This document shows, in pieces, positions 35,440 to 44,681 of a stretch of DNA of 64,000 bases. This stretch comes from Bacteroidota bacterium (lineage in GTDB: Bacteria > Bacteroidota > Bacteroidia > B-17B0 > Aurantibacillaceae): NCBI GenBank assembly GCA_016711805.1, contig JADJSH010000012.1, positions 62,001 through 126,000 on the forward strand, written 5' to 3'. The stretch's first letter is position 1. The number at the start of each line of letters is the position of its first letter. A model generated the notes under the pieces. The model saw only the letters and a list, made by a program, of their open reading frames with translations, had not been told where the DNA came from and searched no databases. A program made the position numbers and the translations under genes.

Positions 35440-36480
35440 ATGAAAAAGTATATACCAACCAAACAATCAATCATCGAGTGGTTTAAGGCCATTGGTATTT
35501 CGTTTGTGTGTGTATTAATGATTCGTACTTTTTTATTCGAAATTTCACCTGTAGGTTCTCCATCAATGGAAAAATCGCTGATGACAGGGGATTATATGTT
35601 TATCAATAAATTATCTTACGGACCACGTTTATTAAAAACACTTTTTAGTATTCCATTTATCAATCAAAGTTATTATTCGGATGTGGTTTCGTTGCCTTAC
35701 ATGCGATTATTTGGAAGTCCTGATGTGGAAAGGAATGAAGTGGTTGTTTTTAATTATCCAATGGAAGATGAATTTCCGGTAGATCATAGAACCTATTTTG
35801 TAAAACGTTGCGTAGCCCTACCTGGCGATAGTTTTAAAATAGTTGATGGTTTAGTTTATGTGAATAATAAACTAATGGATGACGAGAATAGTTTACAATT
35901 TAACTACCACTTAAAATCGGATAAAGTTTTAGATTCAGTGTTTACATCTCAATACAACTTGGTTGAGGGAGGAAAAATATCTGACAATAATGATTATTCA
36001 TTTACACTTACAAAGTCATTGGCAGATACTTTACGAAGCAAAACATTTATTACTGAAATTCAAAAAAACAATGAGAAAAAGGAAATGTGGGATGAATTTG
36101 TATTCCCATTTAACGCTCACTATAAATGGAATGTAGATAATTATGGTTCTTTAAAAATTCCCTCTAAAGGTGATACCGTAAAATTAGATTCTGTGAATCT
36201 ATGTATCTATGAAAGAATTATTTCTGCTTACGAAGGCAATACATTAGAATTGAAAAGTGATAGCATTTTTATAAATGGCGAATATAAAACGAGTTATGTG
36301 ATTAAACAGAACTATTATTTTATGATGGGCGATAATCGCCATAACTCGCAAGATAGTCGCCATTGGGGATTTGTACCCGAAGATCATATCATAGGAAAAG
36401 CAACACGTATTATTTTTTCTAATGATAAATTATACCACAAAGGTATAAGGTGGGATAGATTATTTCAAGGCATAAAATAA
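35440..36480 (+). CDS. lepB: Signal peptidase I
   Basis: 346 residues. An N-terminal membrane helix (about 15-35) is followed by the catalytic Ser42 in GSPSMEKSL and the general base Lys122 in YFVKRCVALPGD. The family end motif FMMGDNRHNSQDSRHWG is complete. A long insert of roughly 140 residues between the Lys box and the GDN box makes the protein larger than short Gram-positive enzymes, as is usual in Bacteroidota. It removes Sec signal peptides. Directly abuts rlmN (0 bp). Confidence 0.95.
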   Translation: MKKYIPTKQSIIEWFKAIGISFVCVLMIRTFLFEISPVGSPSMEKSLMTGDYMFINKLSYGPRLLKTLFSIPFINQSYYSDVVSLPYMRLFGSPDVERNEVVVFNYPMEDEFPVDHRTYFVKRCVALPGDSFKIVDGLVYVNNKLMDDENSLQFNYHLKSDKVLDSVFTSQYNLVEGGKISDNNDYSFTLTKSLADTLRSKTFITEIQKNNEKKEMWDEFVFPFNAHYKWNVDNYGSLKIPSKGDTVKLDSVNLCIYERIISAYEGNTLELKSDSIFINGEYKTSYVIKQNYYFMMGDNRHNSQDSRHWGFVPEDHIIGKATRIIFSNDKLYHKGIRWDRLFQGIK

Positions 36481-36481
36481 G

Positions 36482-37075
36482 ATGAAAACGGTTTTATTGT
36501 CAACAGCTTATTTGCCTAATGTTCATTATCTTTCTCAAGTAATTAACTGCGACACTATTGTTATTGAAAAACACGAAAACTTCGTCAAACAAACCTACCG
36601 CAACCGCTGCGATATTGTAACGGCTAATGGCAAGTTAAGTTTAAGTATTCCATTAATTAAACAAGCTGACAAAGAACTGATTTCTGACAAAAAAATTTCT
36701 TATGCCGAAGATTGGCGAAAACAACATTGGCGAACTATAGTAAGTGCTTATAAAAATTCACCGTACTTTGAGTTTTTTGAAGATGAGTTTAAACCATTCT
36801 ACGAAAACCAATTTGAGTTTTTATTAGATTACAATACACAGTTGTTACAAACTATATTGCATATTCTTCGAGTAAAAAAACAAATAAAATTCACTCAAAC
36901 TTTTGAATTGAATCCATCGCAAGTATTTGATTTCAGAAGTTTATCTGACATACAAAAAAGCGATACTGTTATAAAGCCCTACTATCAGGTATTTGCTGAT
37001 AAATTGGGCTTTACTCCAAATGTAAGTTGTTTAGATGCGTTGTTTAGCGTAGGGTTAGAAACGAAAGATCTATAA
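36482..37075 (+). CDS. WbqC family protein
   Basis: 197 residues. The opening TVLLSTAYLPNVHYLSQV, the NRCDIVTANGKLSLSIPL segment and the WRKQHWRTIVSAYKNSPYF block are the hallmarks of WbqC-like proteins, found in glycan clusters and beside lepB in Bacteroidota. Biochemical activity is not established. One base separates it from lepB. Confidence 0.85.
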   Translation: MKTVLLSTAYLPNVHYLSQVINCDTIVIEKHENFVKQTYRNRCDIVTANGKLSLSIPLIKQADKELISDKKISYAEDWRKQHWRTIVSAYKNSPYFEFFEDEFKPFYENQFEFLLDYNTQLLQTILHILRVKKQIKFTQTFELNPSQVFDFRSLSDIQKSDTVIKPYYQVFADKLGFTPNVSCLDALFSVGLETKDL

Positions 37076-37160
37076 AGTGTTAATTGTCAAATCTGTAGTC
37101 GAGATGCTTTATATTGTTCTCATCTACGCTCGAATAGTCAGGCATTAAAGGGAAGAGTGA

Positions 37161-37787
37161 TTAATGCAACTTTGCACTTATCAAACTAATAAATTCTTTT
37201 CGAGTCGTATCTTTTAAAAATTCACCCGTAAAGGCAGAAGTTGTTGTAGCACTATTTTGCTTTTGTATGCCACGCATTTGCATACATAAGTGAGAACATT
37301 CAATCACTACAGCAACGCCGTGTGGATTTAATGTTTCTTGAATGCAATCTCTAATTTCATTGGTTAAACGTTCTTGTACTTGCAGTCTGCGAGCAAAGGC
37401 ATCAACTACACGTGGCAATTTACTTAATCCAACAATATGTCCGTTTGGAATGTATGCAATATGTGCTTTACCAAAAAATGGTAATAAATGATGTTCACAT
37501 AAACTGTATACTTCAATGTCTTTTACAATTACCATTTGGCTATAATCCTCTTTAAACATAGCCGAGCGTAAAATTTCAGCTGGATTTAAATCATATCCTT
37601 GTGTTAAAAATTGCATGGCTTTAGCTGCTCTCACAGGTGTTTTTAGTAAGCCTTCGCGAGTTGGATTTTCACCAACATCGTCCAAAATATTTTTATACAT
37701 ATCAGAAATCGAATCAACTAACTTGTCGTTGTATTGATCAATTTTTTTGTAACCAGTTATGTCGTGTTCAAATTCTTCGTTTAGCAT
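37161..37787 (-). CDS. folE: GTP cyclohydrolase I
   Basis: 208 residues. Zinc ligands Cys97 and His100 in CEHH and Cys168 in HLCMQMRG are present, along with the GHIVGLSKLPRVVDAFARR core. It converts GTP to dihydroneopterin triphosphate, the entry to folate, tetrahydrobiopterin and queuosine. It lies 40 bp downstream of the 6-pyruvoyl-tetrahydropterin synthase-type gene, whose enzyme uses its product, so the two are probably one transcript. Confidence 0.95.
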   Translation of the reverse strand: MLNEEFEHDITGYKKIDQYNDKLVDSISDMYKNILDDVGENPTREGLLKTPVRAAKAMQFLTQGYDLNPAEILRSAMFKEDYSQMVIVKDIEVYSLCEHHLLPFFGKAHIAYIPNGHIVGLSKLPRVVDAFARRLQVQERLTNEIRDCIQETLNPHGVAVVIECSHLCMQMRGIQKQNSATTTSAFTGEFLKDTTRKEFISLISAKLH

Positions 37788-37827
37788 GTTTTAGTTTTTT
37801 AGGATAACAACAGAAATCAACAAAAGT

Positions 37828-38238
37828 TTATTCTCCAAAATATTCAACGTAATTACTATCGGTTTCGTACAATTTAATACCATGTAAAGCAGCACCCATT
37901 TCTTTGATTTTAGGTGCTAAAATGTTCCATATAAAAATCGCTACATTTTCGGTAGAAGGCATAATAGGCATTCCCTTTACATCCATGTTTAGGTTTTTAT
38001 GATCTAAAACTTCCGTTACATCTGTTCTTATCAAAGTACTTAAATCTTTTAAGTTCACTACAAAGCCAGTATCGGGATTAATTTCTCCTTTTACAGTAAC
38101 AAATAGTTCGTAGTTATGTCCATGCCAGTTTTTGTTGGCGCATTTGCCAAAAGTGGCATTATTTTGTTCTTCACTCCAAGCCGGATTAAATAATTTGTGT
38201 GCGGCGTTAAAATGTTCTTTGCGGGTAATATAAATCAT
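37828..38238 (-). CDS. 6-pyruvoyl-tetrahydropterin synthase / QueD family enzyme (PTPS-II-type motif)
   Basis: 136 residues. Zinc ligands His14, His39 and His41 and the catalytic Cys33, Asp79-His80 (VLDHKNL) and Glu125 (LYETDSNY) are all visible. The cysteine and the HGH motif are separated by five residues (CANKNWHGH). This is the spacing of tetrahydrobiopterin-type PTPS; QueD enzymes have three (CxxxHGH). It may therefore make 6-pyruvoyltetrahydropterin rather than the queuosine intermediate. Automated labels will usually say QueD. Divergent from mqnB with only 34 bp between. Confidence 0.85.
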   Translation of the reverse strand: MIYITRKEHFNAAHKLFNPAWSEEQNNATFGKCANKNWHGHNYELFVTVKGEINPDTGFVVNLKDLSTLIRTDVTEVLDHKNLNMDVKGMPIMPSTENVAIFIWNILAPKIKEMGAALHGIKLYETDSNYVEYFGE

Positions 38239-38272
38239 AGTAAATTAACGGTTGTAAAAATACTAATTATAA

Positions 38273-38998
38273 ATGAACATTTTAGTCGTATCAGCCACAG
38301 AATTTGAAGTAAAACCTTTGCTTGATTTTCTTGGAATTGCCTTACCAACAGTTGGCATAAACAATGCAAATATTGATTTTGAGGATAAAGATATTCAAGT
38401 GCTGATTACTGGAATTGGCATGGTAAATACAGCTTTTATGGTTGGAAGGCATTCTTTAAATCACTATGATTTGGTAGTTAATGCAGGAGTATGTGGTGCT
38501 TTTGATAAAAAACTTGAATTAGGCCAAATAGTAAATATTACAGAAGATATTTTGAGTGAAATGGGTGCAGAGGATGGAGATAATTTTTTGACTTACAATC
38601 AAATGAATCTTCCAGGAGAGTATATTTATTCTGGGAGCTACAAAGACTCTTATTTAATGGTAGACCTTTTAAAAAAGGTAAAAGGCATTACTGTTAATAC
38701 GGTTCACGGTAATGAAACCAATATTAAAAAAGTTAAACAACTTTATGATCCTGATATAGAAAGCATGGAAGGTGCTGCGTTTTTTGCAGCATCCATCAAT
38801 TCAGGAATAAATTATTCTCAGGTTAAAATAAAAACAGAAGAAATAACAAGGCCTATTTCTTATCCGCATAGTGCAAACATTATCCAAATACGAGCGATTT
38901 CAAATTATGTGGAGAAGCGAGATAAAGAGAAATGGCAAATGCCTTTGGCTATAAAAAACTTAAATGATTTTTTAATAACATTTATTAAGAATGTATAG
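38273..38998 (+). CDS. mqnB: Futalosine hydrolase
   Basis: 241 residues of the nucleoside phosphorylase/MTAN fold. Visible are VSATEFEVKPLL at the start, VITGIGMVNTAF-like and NAGVCGAFDKKLELGQIV segments, the ESMEGAAFF substrate motif and the C-terminal IRAISNYVEKRD. These fit MqnB rather than a general MTA/SAH nucleosidase. It releases hypoxanthine from futalosine to give dehypoxanthine futalosine, the substrate of MqnC, encoded 4.5 kb downstream. Confidence 0.88.
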   Translation: MNILVVSATEFEVKPLLDFLGIALPTVGINNANIDFEDKDIQVLITGIGMVNTAFMVGRHSLNHYDLVVNAGVCGAFDKKLELGQIVNITEDILSEMGAEDGDNFLTYNQMNLPGEYIYSGSYKDSYLMVDLLKKVKGITVNTVHGNETNIKKVKQLYDPDIESMEGAAFFAASINSGINYSQVKIKTEEITRPISYPHSANIIQIRAISNYVEKRDKEKWQMPLAIKNLNDFLITFIKNV

Positions 38999-39041
38999 GC
39001 TAGAAATAATTACTTTTGTAACACAATTCTAAAATTCACAA

Positions 39042-39872
39042 ATGAACTTCTCTCTCGGTTTTTCTCCTTGTCCCAACGATTGTTTTATTTTTGATGCCCT
39101 AGTGCATAAAAAAATCGACACCCAAGGTATTGATTTTACTATTGTGATGGAAGATGTAGAAGCCTTAAATAACAGAGCTTTTAAAGAGGAATTGGATATT
39201 ACAAAATTAAGCTACCACGCCTTTTTATACTTAACCAATCAATACGCTTTATTAAATAGTGGTAGTGCTTTGGGTTTTAACTGTGGACCACTTTTAGTAA
39301 AAGATTCAAAAATCAAAATTGAAAATATCGATACAGCTAGTATTGCTATTCCTGGTAAATACACAACGGCTAATTTTTTATTATCATTGGCATTTCCAAA
39401 TGCAAAAAATAAAAAAGAAATTTTATTTAGCGATATTGAAGGAGCTGTGTTATCACATCACGTGGATGCGGGTTTGTTAATTCATGAAAACCGTTTTACT
39501 TACGAAGAAAAAGGCTTAGAAAAAATCATTGATTTAGGGGAATTTTGGGAAGGCTTAATTCATGCACCAATTCCACTAGGAGGTATTGTGGTTAAGAGAA
39601 ATGTTGATACTAAACTTCAAAAAACAATTGATGCTTTGATAAAGCAAAGTGTTGAGTTTGCTTTTGCTAATCCCGAAAGTTGTATGCCATTTGTAAAACA
39701 ACATGCACAAGAAATGAGTGAAGAGGTGATGAAAAAACACATTGCTTTATACGTCAATCAATTTTCTGTTGATTTAGGAAAAATTGGCAAAAATGCTATT
39801 CAGTTATTATTTGATAAAGCCACTGAAAATGGCTTAATCGAGGGGGTAGCCCCTCAAATTTTTGTGGACTAA
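39042..39872 (+). CDS. mqnD: 1,4-dihydroxy-6-naphthoate synthase
   Basis: 276 residues with the MqnD opening LGFSPCPNDCFIFDALVH, the MEDVEALNNRAF and DITKLSYHAFLYL segments and ALGFNCGPLLV. The fold is that of a periplasmic-binding-protein-like enzyme acting in the cytoplasm; no signal peptide. It converts cyclic dehypoxanthine futalosine to 1,4-dihydroxy-6-naphthoate. A TAnnTTTG match (TACTTTTG, 39011-39018) suggests its own promoter. Confidence 0.93.
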   Translation: MNFSLGFSPCPNDCFIFDALVHKKIDTQGIDFTIVMEDVEALNNRAFKEELDITKLSYHAFLYLTNQYALLNSGSALGFNCGPLLVKDSKIKIENIDTASIAIPGKYTTANFLLSLAFPNAKNKKEILFSDIEGAVLSHHVDAGLLIHENRFTYEEKGLEKIIDLGEFWEGLIHAPIPLGGIVVKRNVDTKLQKTIDALIKQSVEFAFANPESCMPFVKQHAQEMSEEVMKKHIALYVNQFSVDLGKIGKNAIQLLFDKATENGLIEGVAPQIFVD

Positions 39873-39958
39873 TTCCGTTCATCAACTGAAATGGACGATT
39901 CATATAAAAATTGACCATTTCTTGATAAAATCCTTTTATATTTATAAAAAATACATTT

Positions 39959-41974
39959 ATGCAAAAATTAGTTTTAATAGCTTCTTCTCTTTTTTTGGGA
40001 GCTAATGCGTTTGCCCAAACGCTTACGCCTGGTATTAATTTAAGTTATATCGATTCTTCGGTAAGCCCTCGTAACGACATTTATAAATTTGCGAATGGCA
40101 AATGGTTAAATACTCAAAAAATACCAGCGAGTGACGGTAGTTGGGGAAGTTTTAATGAAATCAACGAACGTAATGTTGCTAATTTAAAAGCTTTAATGTT
40201 AGATGTATCTAAAGATACCAAGGCATTACCAGGAAGCAACAATCAAAAATTACGTGATTTTTATTCTGTGGCTATCGATTCTGTTAAAGCAGACAAAGAT
40301 GGTATTAAACCAATTAGCGCTGATTTGGCAGCAATTGATTTAATTAAAACAAAAGATGAGTTATTAAAAACAACAGCAATCCTCAATAAAAAAGGTGTTG
40401 GTGGTATGCTTGGTTTTTATGTGTATTCTGATTTTAAAAATAGTAATGCTAATACCTGTTATTTAGCACAATCTGGTTTAGGCTTGCCTGATAAAGATTT
40501 TTATTTCGAAGCACAATATGAATCTGTAAAGAAAGAATATAGCGAGCATATCGCACGCATGTTTGAATGTTTAGGCAACTATCCTGAATCTGCTCAAGCA
40601 AATGCTGCAACCATTATGAAAATTGAAACAGAGTTAGCTAAAAACTGCCAAAACGCTGTTGAACAACGTGATCCTCAAAAACAATATAATCCTTTTACAA
40701 AAGCTGAGTTAGCAAAATTGACTCCTAATGTAAATTGGAATGTATATTTCGCTAATATAGGAATTGCAACTCCTGAAAACATCATTATCAATCAACCAAA
40801 GTATTACGAAGGTTTAAATACGTTAATTAATTCTATTTCAATTGCTGAGTGGAAAGTGTTTTTAAAATGGAATTTAATCCAAACAGCAGCACCTTATTTA
40901 TCTAGTAAGTTTGTAAATGAAAGTTTTAAATTTCAAGGAACTGTTTTAGCTGGTAAAAAAGAAATGAAGCCTCGTTACAAGAGGGTACAAGGCTCTACTG
41001 ATGAAGCTTTAGGAGAGGCATTAGGTAAGTTATATGTGGAGAAATATTTTGATGACAAATCAAAAAAACGTGTGAATGAGATGGTAGATAATTTAATTGC
41101 AGCTTATCGTGTTCGTATCGAATCTCGTGATTGGATGAGTGCAGAAACTAAAGTTCAAGCTCAATTAAAGTTAGACAAGATTATTAAAAAATTAGGTTTC
41201 CCAGATAAATGGATTGATTATACAGCCTTAACTATTACAAAAGATTCGTATTGGAAAAACATTTCAGCTGCGCGTGAATTTCAGTATAAAAGAATGTTAG
41301 ATAAGATTGGTAAGCCAGTTGATAGAATGGAGTGGGGCATGACTCCACCAACGGTTAATGCATATTATAATCCAACATCAAACGAAATTGCATTCCCTGC
41401 AGGAATTATGCAAGTACCATTTTTTGATGTCAACGCTGATGATGCCTTTAATTATGGTGTAATGGGCTCTATTATTGGTCACGAGTTAACACATGGCTTT
41501 GATGATCAAGGTTCGCAGTTTGATGCTGATGGAAATTTAAAAATGTGGTGGACAGAAACTGATTATAAAAACTTTACTGATAAAACGAAGTTGATTATTG
41601 AACAGTTTGATAATTATGTAGCAATCGATACTCTTCATGTTAAAGGAGAATTAACGCAAGGAGAAAACATTGCGGATTTAGGTGGTTTAACGATGGCCTA
41701 TTATGCATATCAAAAATCATTGAATGGAAAAAAATCACCTGTAATGGCTGGGTTTACAGGAGAACAACGTTTCTTCTTAGCATGGGTGCAAGGCTGGAAA
41801 ACCTTAATGCGTGATGCCTATTTAAAACAAATGATTGCTACTAATCCACATTCACCAGGAAATTTCAGAGCAGTTGGTCCACTAAGTAACATGCAAGAAT
41901 TTTATGATGCTTTTGGAGTGAAAGAAGGTGATGGTATGTTTAGACCAGTTGCTAAACGTGTAAATATTTGGTAA
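39959..41974 (+). CDS. M13 family (neprilysin/PepO-like) metallopeptidase
   Basis: 671 residues. Signal peptide to about FAQ, then the helical M13 N-terminal domain and the catalytic domain. Zinc site His508-Glu-Leu-Thr-His512 (GHELTHGFDDQG) and third ligand Glu569 in GENIADLGG are present. The substrate-binding NAYYNP motif and a final Trp are typical. It probably degrades small peptides in the periplasm, or at the surface if lipid- or T9SS-independent export applies; no lipobox is seen. Confidence 0.93.
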   Translation: MQKLVLIASSLFLGANAFAQTLTPGINLSYIDSSVSPRNDIYKFANGKWLNTQKIPASDGSWGSFNEINERNVANLKALMLDVSKDTKALPGSNNQKLRDFYSVAIDSVKADKDGIKPISADLAAIDLIKTKDELLKTTAILNKKGVGGMLGFYVYSDFKNSNANTCYLAQSGLGLPDKDFYFEAQYESVKKEYSEHIARMFECLGNYPESAQANAATIMKIETELAKNCQNAVEQRDPQKQYNPFTKAELAKLTPNVNWNVYFANIGIATPENIIINQPKYYEGLNTLINSISIAEWKVFLKWNLIQTAAPYLSSKFVNESFKFQGTVLAGKKEMKPRYKRVQGSTDEALGEALGKLYVEKYFDDKSKKRVNEMVDNLIAAYRVRIESRDWMSAETKVQAQLKLDKIIKKLGFPDKWIDYTALTITKDSYWKNISAAREFQYKRMLDKIGKPVDRMEWGMTPPTVNAYYNPTSNEIAFPAGIMQVPFFDVNADDAFNYGVMGSIIGHELTHGFDDQGSQFDADGNLKMWWTETDYKNFTDKTKLIIEQFDNYVAIDTLHVKGELTQGENIADLGGLTMAYYAYQKSLNGKKSPVMAGFTGEQRFFLAWVQGWKTLMRDAYLKQMIATNPHSPGNFRAVGPLSNMQEFYDAFGVKEGDGMFRPVAKRVNIW

Positions 41975-41998
41975 GTAGTAATGCTGCTATTATAATTT

Positions 41999-42028
41999 AA
42001 AGGGGGCGTATGTCCCCTTTTTTTTGTT
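41999..42028 (+). terminator. Terminator after the M13 peptidase
   Basis: Stem AAAGGGG (41999-42005) with CCCCTTT (42014-42020) and a long T-run. Confidence 0.75.
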
Positions 42029-42096
42029 ATTATTCTTAAAAAATGGAATGCAAATAACGTTGATAGTTATGATTACACTTAGTCTTTATGATTTGA

Positions 42097-42135
42097 ATCA
42101 GTGAACATCTGCTCTATCAGTTCTATCCGTGTTCC
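42097..42135. repeat. Short degenerate tandem repeat in an intergenic region
   Basis: Four units beginning ATC at 42097, 42107, 42116 and 42125 (spacing 10, 9, 9) resemble ATCnGTnCT. It lies in the 283-bp gap between the M13 peptidase and the arginase-fold gene, which otherwise holds only the terminator. I recall similar sequences dispersed between genes in Bacteroidota, but cannot confirm it here. Confidence 0.4.
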
Positions 42136-42257
42136 AATTATATTCTTTTCAGAACTACTAACCTTTATTCGTTAATAAGTTTGACTGATTTACTTAACAA
42201 TAGCCTTCATTATAAATAATTTTAATCTGTTACAATTAACGATAGCTAAAATACATT

Positions 42258-43424
42258 ATGAGCGATATACAACATTTTTTTAAACCTATTGAACTAGAAA
42301 GAGATTCTTATTCTGAAAATCAAATTGGCAGAGTAGTTAGTGCTTATACAAACGATTCTGATTTTCCGGAGCTGCAAGATATAGACATGGCTATTGTTGG
42401 TGTGTGTGAGGACAGAAGAGCAAATGCAAATGTGGGATGTGCAACGGCACCAGATAAAGTAAGAGATTATTTCTATTCTTTATATCCAGGAAGTTTTCGC
42501 CCGCGCATTGTTGATTTAGGGAATATCCAACCTGGGCATGACGTGGAAGATACTTACTATGCCTTAAAATCAACGGTTGAATATTTAATTCGTAATAATG
42601 TTATACCAATTATTATTGGTGGAAGTCAAGATTTAACTTATGCGCAGTTTTTAGGTTACGAGAAATTAGAACAAACCATTAATATTGCCGCAATTGATTC
42701 TACTTTTGATTTAGGTAATCCAGAGGAAGATGTAACTAATACAGCTTACTTAGGAAAAATCATTTTGCATCAACCAAACTTCTTATTCAACTATAGTAAT
42801 ATTGGATATCAAACCTATTTAGTTGATCAAACAGGCTTAAGTATGATGAATCGTTTGTATTTTGATACTTATCGTTTAGGGCAAGTTCGCGACGCTATTG
42901 AAGAATCAGAACCAATTATCCGCCATGCTGATATGTTGAGTTTTGATATTACCGCCATTAAACATAGTGATGCGCCAGCTAATCCTAACGCTTCGCCAAA
43001 CGGATTTTATTCGGAAGAGGCTTGTCAAATGATGCGTTATGCGGGCATGAATGATAAATTATCTTCTGTAGGTATTTATGAAATTAATCCAGAATATGAT
43101 GCACAAGGCAAAACAGCTAATTTAGCAGCACAAATGATTTGGTGTTTTATGGATGGTTTTTATAATCGTAAAAATGATTTTCCTTCACGCACAAGTCCTG
43201 ACTATGTTAAATTTCATGTTGTATTGCAAGAAGAGAAATATGAAATTAATTTCTTTAAGAGTAAAAAAAGCGACCGTTGGTGGATGGAAATTCCTTACCC
43301 TCCAACCAAAGGATTAAAGTTTGAGCGACACACATTATTACCTTGTTCCTATAAAGATTACGAGATGGCGGTGAATAACGAAATTCCTGACCGTTGGTGG
43401 CAAACTTACCAGAAATTAGCTTAA
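42258..43424 (+). CDS. Arginase/formimidoylglutamase-fold protein with incomplete metal site
   Basis: 388 residues. The ureohydrolase layout is recognisable, but the manganese motifs are altered. GGDHS is GGSQD (121-125), DAHxD is DSTFD (147-151) and SxDxDxxDP is SFDITAIKHS (228-237). Of the six usual ligands, three (Asp147, Asp151, Asp230) remain and two His plus one Asp are replaced by Gln, Thr and Thr. The C-terminal part (AQMIWCFMDGFYNRK, SDRWWMEIPYP) is well conserved in a Bacteroidota-specific branch as I recall it. Arginase-type hydrolysis is doubtful; the protein may have another role. Confidence 0.8.
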   Translation: MSDIQHFFKPIELERDSYSENQIGRVVSAYTNDSDFPELQDIDMAIVGVCEDRRANANVGCATAPDKVRDYFYSLYPGSFRPRIVDLGNIQPGHDVEDTYYALKSTVEYLIRNNVIPIIIGGSQDLTYAQFLGYEKLEQTINIAAIDSTFDLGNPEEDVTNTAYLGKIILHQPNFLFNYSNIGYQTYLVDQTGLSMMNRLYFDTYRLGQVRDAIEESEPIIRHADMLSFDITAIKHSDAPANPNASPNGFYSEEACQMMRYAGMNDKLSSVGIYEINPEYDAQGKTANLAAQMIWCFMDGFYNRKNDFPSRTSPDYVKFHVVLQEEKYEINFFKSKKSDRWWMEIPYPPTKGLKFERHTLLPCSYKDYEMAVNNEIPDRWWQTYQKLA

Positions 43425-43439
43425 AATAGTTATAAATAG

Positions 43440-43470
43440 AGCCCTTTTTAAACATTAAAAAGGGCTTTTT
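43440..43470 (+). terminator. Terminator after the arginase-fold gene
   Basis: Ten-base stem AGCCCTTTTT (43440-43449) with AAAAAGGGCT (43457-43466), 7-nt loop and T residues. Confidence 0.8.
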
Positions 43471-43548
43471 GTTTCTCTATATAAAACGTACTTTTACTGA
43501 GTAAAATTACCTCCTTCGCTAAAGCTATGGAGGATAAAATAAAATATA

Positions 43549-44676
43549 ATGAATGTTCAGTCACTTTTAAAACGCGCCCTTAATTTGGAGTTTTTATCCA
43601 TTGAAGAAGGGGTGTTTTTATATGAAAATGCTTCTACATCAGAATTGACTTTTGTAGCAAACGATATCAGAAAAATCAAGAAACACAATTCCAATAAAGT
43701 TACTTGGCAAATTGATCGTAATTTAAATACTACTAATGTTTGTATTGCCAATTGTAAGTTTTGTAATTTCTACCGCATTCCAGGTCACGCTGAGGCTTAT
43801 ATCACAGATATAGAAACTTATAAAAAGAAAATTGAAGAAACCATTAAATATGGTGGCGACCAACTATTATTGCAAGGAGGTCATCATCCTGATTTAGGTT
43901 TAAGTTTTTATGTGAATTTATTTAAAGAATTAAAAGCTTTATATCCTAGCATTAAATTACATTCATTAGGTCCACCAGAAATAGCACATATTACTAAACT
44001 AGAAAAATCTACTCATACCGAAGTTTTAAAAGCCTTAGTTGAAGCTGGTTTAGATAGTTTACCTGGTGCAGGTGCCGAAATTTTAAATGATCGTGTGCGT
44101 CGTTTAATCTCAAAAGGAAAGTGCACAGGACGTGAATGGTTAGATGTGATGCGTGCTTGTCACCAATTAAATATCACCACTTCTGCAACGATGATGTTTG
44201 GTCATGTGGAGACTATTTATGAACGCTTTGAACATTTAGTGTGGTTGCGCGAAGTGCAATCAGAAAAGCCAGCTCACGCAAAAGGTTTCTTAGCATTTAT
44301 TCCATGGCCATTTCAGGATGATGGAACTTTATTAAAACGTGTAAAAGGAGTTTCTAATAATGTGAGTGCCGATGAATACATTCGTATGCTAGCATTAAGC
44401 CGCATTATGTTGCCAAACATTGAAAACATTCAAGCAAGTTGGTTAACTGTTGGTAAAGCAACAGCACAAATTTGTTTACACAGTGGTGCTAATGATTTTG
44501 GTAGTATTATGATTGAAGAAAATGTAGTAAGTGCTGCAGGAGCCCCGCATCGTTTTACTTATAAAACTATTCAGGATGCTATTAAAGAAGCAGGATTTGA
44601 GCCTCAGTTAAGAAATCAACAGTATGGTGAAAGAGAATTACCAGCAAACATACAAGAACAGGTTGTAAATTATTAA
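43549..44676 (+). CDS. mqnC: Cyclic dehypoxanthinyl futalosine synthase
   Basis: 375 residues, radical SAM. Cluster motif with Cys65, Cys69 and Cys72 (NVCIANCKFCNFYR), preceded by WQIDRNLNTTN as expected for MqnC rather than MqnE. Later family segments LLLQGGHHPDLGL, HSLGPPEI and IMIEENVVSAAG agree. It cyclises dehypoxanthine futalosine before MqnD acts. An SDR gene starts 5 bp after its stop. Confidence 0.93.
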   Translation: MNVQSLLKRALNLEFLSIEEGVFLYENASTSELTFVANDIRKIKKHNSNKVTWQIDRNLNTTNVCIANCKFCNFYRIPGHAEAYITDIETYKKKIEETIKYGGDQLLLQGGHHPDLGLSFYVNLFKELKALYPSIKLHSLGPPEIAHITKLEKSTHTEVLKALVEAGLDSLPGAGAEILNDRVRRLISKGKCTGREWLDVMRACHQLNITTSATMMFGHVETIYERFEHLVWLREVQSEKPAHAKGFLAFIPWPFQDDGTLLKRVKGVSNNVSADEYIRMLALSRIMLPNIENIQASWLTVGKATAQICLHSGANDFGSIMIEENVVSAAGAPHRFTYKTIQDAIKEAGFEPQLRNQQYGERELPANIQEQVVNY

Positions 44677-44681
44677 GAGCT

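Noticed and set aside
37788..37827. Possible riboswitch or regulatory leader before folE
   Set aside because: Only 40 bp of sequence between two genes on one strand; too short for a known pterin or preQ1 aptamer plus expression platform.
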